Shown: piece after piece, positions 1 through 5,188 of the stretch
Position numbering within the stretch: the stretch's first letter is position 1
Layout of the letters: every line of letters begins with the position of its first letter
From: JAUZQZ01 sp036985955
GTDB taxonomy: Bacteria; Pseudomonadota; Zetaproteobacteria; Mariprofundales; Mariprofundaceae
Length of the DNA stretch: 5,188 nt
Direction: 5' to 3'
NCBI GenBank assembly: GCA_036985955.1
Contig: BTQQ01000124.1
Span: 1 to 5,188, forward strand
The notes under the pieces: generated by a model
Databases searched by the model: none
Seen by the model: the letters and a program-made list of their open reading frames with translations, nothing else
What the model was told of the DNA's origin: nothing
Position numbers and translations under genes: made by a program

Positions 1-584
1 CCAATCGCCTGCGCCAGAAAATCCATCCGGTCCACACCCCAGAAGAGTTGTGGTTTGCCTGCGCCTTTAAGAATAAAGGTGGGAGCACCAAACGCACCCG
101 CCTTGTAGGCTGTTTCGGTATTTGCGCGCAGTTCGGCCATGCATTGTTCGGGATTGTCCGGCGTGGCCCACTCGCCGGGAAGACGGGCCTGTTGCATCAC
201 TTCTTCCACCCATCCGTCGTGATCCGGCTTGATGTTTCCAGACCACAACGCATCGAACACGGCGATACTGAACCGCTCGCGATCCGCGCCATTCAGCGCC
301 TGCGCTGCTACGAGGGCCGGTCTGGCATCAAAGAAGACAGGTTTCTGCATCACCAGCGGCACATCCAGATGTGCGGCCCAGCGTTTGAGTTCGCGCAGTA
401 GATACAACCCTTTGTTGCGTACTTTCGTGGGCGGCGTATTACCGGACATTTGCATCAGTTGCGGCAGTAGAAAGGGTGTCCAGTTGACTTCGATGTGATG
501 TTCCCGGCTGAATGCGGGCATACGGCAGCAGGCCAGATAGCTAAAGGGACTGACGAAATCGTAATAGAAATCAACGCTTGGCAT
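1..584 (-). CDS. 2-hydroxychromene-2-carboxylate isomerase-like protein (DsbA/GST-kappa fold), 3' end cut by window
   Basis: This reads as 194 codons from ATG at 584 and runs off the left edge; the family is about 200 residues, so only the last few are missing. The family is known for glutathione-dependent isomerisation of 2-hydroxychromene-2-carboxylate in naphthalene breakdown. Many members lie outside such pathways, so the real substrate here is unknown. The N-terminal DFVSPFSYLA stretch (residues 9-18) carries the serine (Ser12) that corresponds to the glutathione-contacting serine. There is no CXXC, which argues against a DsbA oxidoreductase. GAPTF (166-170) supplies the cis-proline, and FWGVDRMDFL (181-190) is the typical C-terminal signature. 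No signal peptide is seen, so it should be cytosolic. The frame is bounded upstream by the arsC stop. GTG at 590 is an alternative start two codons earlier. Neither start has a good Shine-Dalgarno, so translation is probably coupled to arsC. Confidence 0.88.
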   Translation of the reverse strand, partial: MPSVDFYYDFVSPFSYLACCRMPAFSREHHIEVNWTPFLLPQLMQMSGNTPPTKVRNKGLYLLRELKRWAAHLDVPLVMQKPVFFDARPALVAAQALNGADRERFSIAVFDALWSGNIKPDHDGWVEEVMQQARLPGEWATPDNPEQCMAELRANTETAYKAGAFGAPTFILKGAGKPQLFWGVDRMDFLAQAI

Positions 585-602
585 GTCCACGGCTGTTTCA
601 GC

Positions 603-947
603 TTAAAGGATATCCAGTACGGATTCCGGCGGGCGGCCAATGGCGGCCTTGCCATTGCTCACCACGATGGGACGCTCAATCAGAACGGGATGTTCCACCA
701 TCAGCCTGACCTGTTCCTCACGGGGCAGGTCATGGCCCTTGATGAATTGCGCATACTCAGCTTCCCCCTTGCGCATCAAATCCTCCGGTTCCTTGCCCAG
801 CATGGTGAGGATTTGCTCAAGCTCGGCCTCGGAGGGTGGATTTTTCAGGTATTCGATGATGTCCGGGTTAACATTGCGTTCCTCCAGCAGCGCCATGGTG
901 GCGCGGGATTTGGAACAGCGGGGATTGTGATAGATGGTGACAGCCAT
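603..947 (-). CDS. arsC: ArsC/YfgD-family arsenate reductase-like protein (glutaredoxin-dependent type)
   Basis: A complete 114-residue thioredoxin-fold protein. The opening IYHNPRCSKSR (residues 5-15) holds the catalytic cysteine, Cys11, which in the family forms the covalent arsenic intermediate that glutathione and glutaredoxin resolve. The three arginines that bind the oxyanion in plasmid R773 ArsC appear to be present as Arg59 (LMRKGE), Arg92 (ERPIVV) and Arg105 (IGRPPE). The short length and the GRPPE...LDIL ending match E. coli YfgD more closely than the roughly 140-residue plasmid ArsC. There is no arsR, arsB or acr3 nearby, so arsenate detoxification is plausible but not shown by context. 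The start at 947 is firm: AGGAGGT (957-951) lies just ahead of the ATG. The upstream gap of 76 bases could hold its own promoter, with an AT-rich TATATT at 979-974, but no matching -35 is seen. It is followed closely by the isomerase gene. Confidence 0.93.
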   Translation of the reverse strand: MAVTIYHNPRCSKSRATMALLEERNVNPDIIEYLKNPPSEAELEQILTMLGKEPEDLMRKGEAEYAQFIKGHDLPREEQVRLMVEHPVLIERPIVVSNGKAAIGRPPESVLDIL

Positions 948-1023
948 AAAACCTCCTGTGGAAATCCTTATTGAATATAAAGGTGCAACAACCTGATGAT
1001 ATGCTCAATGGTTCGCAACAGTG

Positions 1024-3135
1024 TCATGATATGGGTTCCAATGATGCATATTTTAGCATCAAACGCTTCGTTCCGGCATGGCGGAATTGTACGGACACGC
1101 GTATGGCGTCGCCTGCACCCTCCACGCCGAGCACCACGCCCTCGCCGAAACTGGGATGGCGAACCGAAATACCGATGCTGATTCCGTCAGAAGGTTGCAT
1201 GGGCGCGGTGAAGGTCTGCGCTTCGTCACGTTCGAGCACATCGGGTGATAACGTGGCGATGAAACGGCTGGGTAGCGGAAAAATCATGTCGCCAAACATG
1301 CGGCGCATGCGTGCGGACGTGAGCAGTAAACGGTTTTTGGCTCGTGTCACACCCACATACAGCAGGCGGCGTTCTTCGCTGATGCCCGACTCGCCTTCAT
1401 CCAGCGCCCGTTGATGCGGCAGCAGCCCGTCTTCCACGCCAGCCAGCACCACCGTATCGAACTCCAGGCCTTTGGCCCGGTGCAGGCTCATCAGGGCCAC
1501 AACATTATCGTCCTGTTGATTACGGCGATTGGCTTCATCGCTCACGTCCTCACCGCTTTGCAGCAATGCCGCGCGATCCATGAACTCGATGGGTGTCATG
1601 TCCCCGGTTGCGGCCACGGTGATAAAATCCTGCAAGGCGCCGATGTTTTCCATACGGGACTCCGCCTCCAGTTGCCCCTGCCCTTTGAGGCTTTCCACAT
1701 AACCGCTGGCTTCCAGTAGTGCACCCATGCCCATATCCGGTGCTTTTTCGGCCGTTTTACGCTGTTCGATGATGATGCGCGCCAGTGGTGCAAGCTTGGC
1801 GGCGGGGCCTGTGCCACCATTTTCAGCGAGAGCATCCAACCAGTCAGCGGCGCGCAGTCCCGAGGCGGCAAGCATTTGTAAAATAGCTTCCTGACCCACC
1901 GCACCAATGCCGCGTTTGGGTTTGTTGCATATGCGGAGCAAATGCATGGCATCGGCACAGCGGTGCAGAATTGCCCAATAAGCCAGTGCATCCTTGATTT
2001 CCATCCGTTCAAAAAAGCCCATGCCGCCGATAACCCGGTAGGGAATATTTTCCTCACGCAAGCGCTGCTCAATGGGCAGGGACTGCCGGTTCGAGCGATA
2101 GAGCACGGCCAGTTCATTCCATGGCGTACCGGTATCGCGCCGTTGCTTGAGAAAGGCGGCAATGCGCCGCGCTTCATCGTATTCGTCATTGCATACCATC
2201 CATCGTGGGATGATGCCCGTCTCGCGCGTTGGTTTGAGTGCCTTCTCATGACGATGGGGATTGGATTCAATGATGGCATTGGCCAGTTCGAGAATAGCGC
2301 CGCTGGAACGGTAATTTTCCTCCAGCCGGTGAGTGTCCGCCCCGTTCCATACCTGTTCAAAATCCAGAATATGACGCACATCGGCACCACGCCAGCCATA
2401 AATACTCTGGTCGTCATCACCGACTACGGTCAGATTGCGATGCTCGCGGCATAGCAGCAACAGCCATTGGTGCTGGGCCGGATTGGTGTCCTGATATTCA
2501 TCCACCAGCACATAATCAAAACGACTGCGTATCGCGGCGGCCACATCCTCGTGATCGCGCAGCAGTATCACCGTATTGAGAATCAGATCGGAAAAATCCA
2601 TGCGCTCCAGCTGTTTCAGTTCCGTCTGATACGTGGCATAAAGCTCGCGCATGTCTATACCATTCCATGCCTGTTCGGGTGCTTCGGCAGGCAGCAGTCC
2701 CGCGTGTTTGCAGTGCTCGATCCAGCCAGTGAGATAGTTGGGATGCAGTTTGTCCGTATCAATATTGCGCGCTTTGAGCAGACGCCTGACCAGTGTCTTC
2801 TGATCATCGGCGTCAATGACCTGAAACGATTTCGGATAGCCGAGCACGGTTGCATGACGGCGCAGGAAACGCAGTGAAATAGCGTGGAACGTGCCGGAAA
2901 CTACGCCGCCGCCATCATCGCCGATGAGCAGACTTAGGCGCGTCTTGAGTTCGGCGGCGGCCTTATTGGTAAACGTCACGGCCAGGATGCGGTGGGGCGG
3001 GATGCCACGATGGGCAATCAAATGGCCGACACGGTGAATAATGGTACGCGTTTTGCCGGAACCGGCACCGGCGAGAATCAGTTGCGGACCATCTCCCGCC
3101 TGTACGGCCGCTTCCTGCGCCGCGTTAAGCTGCAT
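1024..3135 (-). CDS. UvrD/Rep/PcrA-family superfamily 1A ATP-dependent DNA helicase
   Basis: A complete 703-residue SF1A 3'-5' DNA helicase, expected in the cytosol and acting in repair or replication-fork restart. All motifs are intact: Q-motif Gln7 in LNAAQ, Walker A AGAGSGKT (22-29), motif Ia VTFTNKAA (53-60), motif II DEYQDTN (212-218), motif III VVGDDDQSIYGWRGAD (237-252), motif IV EENYRS (272-277), motif V LMSLHRAKGLEFD (548-560) and motif VI EERRLLYVGVTRAK (587-600). A C-terminal Tudor/SH3-like module (about 656-702, VRHPSFGEGVVLGVEG) is the kind found in UvrD and PcrA. The N-terminus (MQLNAAQ) and the GLLPHQ stretch after motif V look more like Rep. The length fits all three, so I leave the paralogue name open. 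ATG 3135 shares its A with the TGA of the ClC gene and has only a weak ribosome site, suggesting translational coupling. No frameshift or missing catalytic residue is seen. Confidence 0.96.
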   Translation of the reverse strand: MQLNAAQEAAVQAGDGPQLILAGAGSGKTRTIIHRVGHLIAHRGIPPHRILAVTFTNKAAAELKTRLSLLIGDDGGGVVSGTFHAISLRFLRRHATVLGYPKSFQVIDADDQKTLVRRLLKARNIDTDKLHPNYLTGWIEHCKHAGLLPAEAPEQAWNGIDMRELYATYQTELKQLERMDFSDLILNTVILLRDHEDVAAAIRSRFDYVLVDEYQDTNPAQHQWLLLLCREHRNLTVVGDDDQSIYGWRGADVRHILDFEQVWNGADTHRLEENYRSSGAILELANAIIESNPHRHEKALKPTRETGIIPRWMVCNDEYDEARRIAAFLKQRRDTGTPWNELAVLYRSNRQSLPIEQRLREENIPYRVIGGMGFFERMEIKDALAYWAILHRCADAMHLLRICNKPKRGIGAVGQEAILQMLAASGLRAADWLDALAENGGTGPAAKLAPLARIIIEQRKTAEKAPDMGMGALLEASGYVESLKGQGQLEAESRMENIGALQDFITVAATGDMTPIEFMDRAALLQSGEDVSDEANRRNQQDDNVVALMSLHRAKGLEFDTVVLAGVEDGLLPHQRALDEGESGISEERRLLYVGVTRAKNRLLLTSARMRRMFGDMIFPLPSRFIATLSPDVLERDEAQTFTAPMQPSDGISIGISVRHPSFGEGVVLGVEGAGDAIRVSVQFRHAGTKRLMLKYASLEPIS

Positions 3136-4928
3136 CAGTGTGTCTGCTCGCCATGCTTCACAATCAGCTTGTGGTAGGTGGAGAATACTGCGTTGCGTGA
3201 GAGCACGCCCAGCACTTTGCGGGGATTGTCTTTTGATACCACGGGTAACTGCTCAAACACTGCCTGATCGAAAATGTGGATGGCGGTAAGCAGGCTGTCG
3301 TGCTCGGAGATGGTTTGCACATTACGGTTGGCTATTTCCGAGGCAACGGTGAGCTGGTCCATGCTGGAATCCAGCAACCATGGCTGAAGATCGGCGAAGC
3401 TGATGATGCCCAGCATGTTTTCATTATCGTCCATGACGACGACACACCCCTTGCCGGAATCCACATAAACCTGTTTGAGTTCCGCCAGACGTGTATGTTC
3501 GTGTACGCTGGGAATAGGCCGCCAGGGGATTCGTGTCACCCTGACCGCGCGCAACCACGACTGCTCCAGTCCCCAGCTTGTCTCGATACCGTGTTCTGCC
3601 AGCGCCTCGGTAAATACCGATTCGCGGCCAAATATGCGTTTGGTCAGCGTGGCTACAATGCAGGCAGCCATCAGTGGCAGCATGATGTGGTAATCTGATG
3701 TTAATTCGAACACCATGATCATAATGGTGATCGGTGCTTGCAGGGCGGCAGCGGTTAAAGCACCGCTGGCTACCAGCGCATACGCCCCGGAACTTTCGGT
3801 GAAGGCAGGTGAAATATCATGGACAATGCCGCCGAACAGGCCTCCTGCCATGGCTCCCAGAAAAAGAGCCGGACCCAGCAAGCCGCCGGGAAAGCCCGCG
3901 GAGAAGCTGATCGCCGTAGCCAATAGCTTGCTAAACAGAATGATGGCGAGAAAAGCGCTGACAGGCAGCATCAAGCCAAGCAATACAGGGTCTATTTTTT
4001 CAAGCAGTACCGATCCGACGGTGCCGTAGCCGATGGACATGATCTGTGGAACCGCTAAACCCAGCACGCCGATGGCGGCGCCTGCTATGGCGGGCCTGAA
4101 AATCCGGTTTGGAATGTGGCGGATTAGGAAGATACGCGCGGGGGCCAGTGTTTTGATTAGAATGGATGCAATCAGGCCACAAAAAATACCAATAGCAACA
4201 TATACCCATATCTCCCAACTACTGACCAAATGATATTCGGGGATAATAAAAGCGGGAAAATTGCCCAGTTCAGATCGCGAGATGACCGTTGCCATGACAG
4301 AAGCAATAACGATTGGACTAAACGTGGCCATGGCGTAGTCCGCCAATATAACCTCAGTGGCGAACAACACGCCCGCGATGGGCGTGTTGAATGAAGCGGC
4401 GATACCCGCAGCCACGCCGCAGCCAATCAGGGTTCGTATTTGTTGTTCCGTCAGTCCCAGCCAGTGGCCGATTTCCGATGCGATGACTGCCCCCAGAGCC
4501 ACGGTCGGTCCCTCACGACCCAGGCTTGCACCGCTGCCTATGCTAATGGCCCCGCCAACTGTTTCCGTGATCATCTGCTTCCGGTTGATGCGGCCACGGT
4601 GTTCCACGAGATCGGCCAGCACGCCGGCAACACCACGAAAATCACCTTTTTTGAGTAAATGCGCATTGATCCATCCGATCAGCAAGCCAGCGATGGTTGG
4701 CGCCAACAGATAAACATACCAGGGAAGGTCGCCAATCGCTTTATCCCACGCAGTTTCTCCTGTCCAGAGACTGGAAACCCATTCTATTCCATAGCGCAGT
4801 AGCAAAGCAGCATAAGCGGCAATCACGCCAACACCGATCGCCAGAACGCTGAGATACAGTATATCCTGGCTTTTCAGCCATGCGAGGCCGTTTCTGTTCA
4901 GTTGCCTGAATCTGGTTCGCGTGGAAAT
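3135..4928 (-). CDS. ClC-family chloride channel/transporter with C-terminal CBS pair
   Basis: An integral inner-membrane ClC anion channel or H+/anion exchanger followed by two cytosolic CBS domains. Numbering is from a proposed ATT start at 4928 (597 residues). The first helix is about 24-45. The gating-glutamate motif GREGP is at 137-141 (Glu139). FNTPIAGVLFATEV follows at 180-193, and the GxFxP-like GLLGP is at 349-353. The CBS domains are at about 468-519 and 529-582. The usual GSGIP loop reads FRGVA (97-101). By position, the exchangers' internal proton glutamate is Val193 and the central tyrosine is Phe439, so transport mode is uncertain. The first ordinary start codon in frame is GTG 4826, but it lacks a Shine-Dalgarno and would cut into the first helix and remove the basic leader. 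In-frame sequence continues to a TGA at 4979-4977, and GGAGG at 4939-4935 sits 6 bases before the ATT. The gene ends on the helicase start, with a one-base overlap. Confidence 0.93.
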   Translation of the reverse strand: MSTRTRFRQLNRNGLAWLKSQDILYLSVLAIGVGVIAAYAALLLRYGIEWVSSLWTGETAWDKAIGDLPWYVYLLAPTIAGLLIGWINAHLLKKGDFRGVAGVLADLVEHRGRINRKQMITETVGGAISIGSGASLGREGPTVALGAVIASEIGHWLGLTEQQIRTLIGCGVAAGIAASFNTPIAGVLFATEVILADYAMATFSPIVIASVMATVISRSELGNFPAFIIPEYHLVSSWEIWVYVAIGIFCGLIASILIKTLAPARIFLIRHIPNRIFRPAIAGAAIGVLGLAVPQIMSIGYGTVGSVLLEKIDPVLLGLMLPVSAFLAIILFSKLLATAISFSAGFPGGLLGPALFLGAMAGGLFGGIVHDISPAFTESSGAYALVASGALTAAALQAPITIMIMVFELTSDYHIMLPLMAACIVATLTKRIFGRESVFTEALAEHGIETSWGLEQSWLRAVRVTRIPWRPIPSVHEHTRLAELKQVYVDSGKGCVVVMDDNENMLGIISFADLQPWLLDSSMDQLTVASEIANRNVQTISEHDSLLTAIHIFDQAVFEQLPVVSKDNPRKVLGVLSRNAVFSTYHKLIVKHGEQTH

Positions 4929-4934
4929 AAGGCG

Positions 4935-4939
4935 CCTCC
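4935..4939 (-). promoter_or_regulatory. Shine-Dalgarno GGAGG that supports an ATT start for the ClC gene
   Basis: On the minus strand GGAGG is followed by a 6-base spacer and then ATT (4928-4926), in frame with the ClC coding sequence. No ATG, GTG or TTG occurs in this frame between the upstream TGA (4979-4977) and GTG 4826. This is the best-placed ribosome site for the gene. The match and spacing are seen directly; use of ATT is inferred. E. coli infC and pcnB are known precedents for ATT initiation. Confidence 0.55.
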
Positions 4940-5013
4940 GGATGATGCGGTTAATCAGGTGGCGATAGTAACGATTTCAACGCCTGCCGGATAGAGAAGA
5001 GACGAGTACCAAC

Positions 5014-5025
5014 AGTCTTTACGCC
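5014..5025. repeat. Left copy of direct repeat flanking a palindrome
   Basis: AGTCTTTACGCC lies immediately left of the 15-bp inverted repeat. The right flank (5059-5069) reads AGTCTTACGCC, identical except for one fewer T. Both copies abut the palindrome directly. Confidence 0.7.
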
Positions 5026-5058
5026 AGGGAAGTGCTGATTATTAATCAGCACTTCCCT
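5026..5058. repeat. Perfect 15-bp inverted repeat with 3-base loop (hairpin)
   Basis: The left arm AGGGAAGTGCTGATT (5026-5040) and right arm AATCAGCACTTCCCT (5044-5058) are exact reverse complements around ATT (5041-5043). The structure sits between divergent genes, about 98 bases upstream of the proposed ClC start and 11 bases before the plus-strand ATG at 5070. Neither side is followed by a T-run, so it is not a typical intrinsic terminator. It could be an operator for a dimeric regulator, an RNA hairpin in the leader of the plus-strand gene, or a remnant of a small insertion, given the flanking direct repeats. The palindrome is certain and its role is not. Confidence 0.85.
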
Positions 5059-5069
5059 AGTCTTACGCC
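5059..5069. repeat. Right copy of direct repeat flanking a palindrome
   Basis: AGTCTTACGCC directly follows the inverted repeat and ends on the base before the ATG at 5070. It matches the left copy at 5014-5025 except for a missing T. Confidence 0.7.
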
Positions 5070-5188
5070 ATGTTCACCATTCTTCTCGGTATGGCCGGAA
5101 TTATCGCTGCGGGGTTGGCCTGGCGCATTATACTGGGCGGTAAGTCCGCTGAGGTGATTCGCAGCCACCTGGCCAGGGCGGTTTATGA
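5070..5188 (+). CDS. N-terminus of a probable membrane transporter, possibly AEC (auxin efflux carrier) family; cut by window end
   Basis: An open frame from ATG 5070 runs off the right edge and shows 39 complete codons. It begins with a hydrophobic segment (about residues 2-22, TILLGMAGIIAAGLAWRIIL) that looks like a first transmembrane helix. A polar stretch, GGKSAEVIRSHLARAVY, follows. A short first helix ending in a WR pair, then a basic amphipathic stretch ending in VY, resembles the start of proteobacterial AEC-family permeases as I remember them. With so little sequence, this is a resemblance rather than an assignment. No Shine-Dalgarno precedes the ATG; instead a strong hairpin ends 11 bases upstream. 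ATG 5091 is an in-frame alternative, also without a ribosome site, and it would shorten the helix. The gene is divergent from the ClC operon, so it may share regulatory DNA with it. Confidence 0.55.
   Translation, partial: MFTILLGMAGIIAAGLAWRIILGGKSAEVIRSHLARAVY

Noticed and set aside
495..974. 159-codon plus-strand open frame opposite arsC and the isomerase start
   Set aside because: It is fully antisense to two well-supported genes, has no recognisable domain or ribosome site, and is explained by codon bias of the true genes.
974..979. TATATT as a -10 element for arsC
   Set aside because: No reasonable -35 hexamer lies 16-18 bases upstream, so a promoter cannot be supported from sequence alone.
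968..1027. 19-codon minus-strand reading frame (MTLLRTIEHIIRLLHLYIQ) whose ATG overlaps the helicase stop as ATGA
   Set aside because: The overlap looks like coupling and the peptide is amphipathic, but it is very short, has no independent ribosome site, and there is no evidence of conservation. Comparison with relatives would be needed.
1596..2420. 274-codon minus-strand open frame in another frame inside the helicase gene
   Set aside because: It overlaps coding sequence with intact helicase motifs. Its translation is low-complexity, rich in Trp/Arg/Pro/Ser, and typical of a shadow frame.
1942..2454. 170-codon plus-strand open frame opposite the helicase
   Set aside because: It is antisense to the conserved helicase core, with no domain or ribosome site. 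The same applies to the shorter plus-strand frames opposite the helicase and ClC genes.
4824..4826. GTG at 4826 as the ClC start
   Set aside because: It has no Shine-Dalgarno and starts inside the first transmembrane helix, while the frame stays open upstream with family-like sequence. It is kept only as the fallback start.
5026..5058. Hairpin as an intrinsic terminator
   Set aside because: There is no T-run on either strand after the stem, and it lies between two divergent gene starts where no transcript is expected to end.
4929..5069. Sigma-70 promoters for the divergent genes
   Set aside because: TTGAAA at 4980-4975 and several weak -10-like words on the minus strand were examined, but none pair with correct spacing. 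The plus strand gave nothing better.

Overview
The window carries a compact bacterial gene cluster of ordinary families. The coding style is moderately GC-rich by eye, and the protein families (CBS-containing ClC, UvrD/Rep helicase with a C-terminal Tudor-like domain, YfgD-type ArsC, HCCA isomerase) fit a proteobacterium. The exact class cannot be settled from this sequence. I see no plasmid, phage, IS, CRISPR, tRNA or rRNA signature.

Layout: four genes lie on the minus strand and are read right to left. They are a ClC-family chloride channel/transporter with two CBS domains (about 4928 to 3135), a UvrD/Rep/PcrA-family DNA helicase (3135 to 1024), a small ArsC/YfgD-family thioredoxin-fold protein (947 to 603), and a 2-hydroxychromene-2-carboxylate (HCCA) isomerase-like protein (584 to the left edge, missing only its extreme C-terminus). 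The ClC stop and helicase start share one base. The ArsC stop lies 18 bases before the isomerase ATG. Only the 76-base helicase/arsC gap could hold an internal promoter. A fifth gene points the other way at the right edge (5070 onward, plus strand). Only its first 39 codons are visible, and they look like the N-terminus of an AEC-type permease.

The divergent intergenic region (4929 to 5069) is the most structured non-coding part. It holds a perfect 15-bp inverted repeat with a 3-base loop, flanked by near-identical 11/12-base direct repeats, and a strong Shine-Dalgarno sequence that points to an ATT start codon for the ClC gene. I found no convincing sigma-70 promoter there.

The genes share no obvious pathway: anion transport, DNA unwinding/repair, and two glutathione-linked thioredoxin-fold proteins. 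The points worth a second look are the ClC start codon, the ClC ion-pathway substitutions, and the palindrome with flanking repeats. I do not see a previously undescribed multi-gene system.
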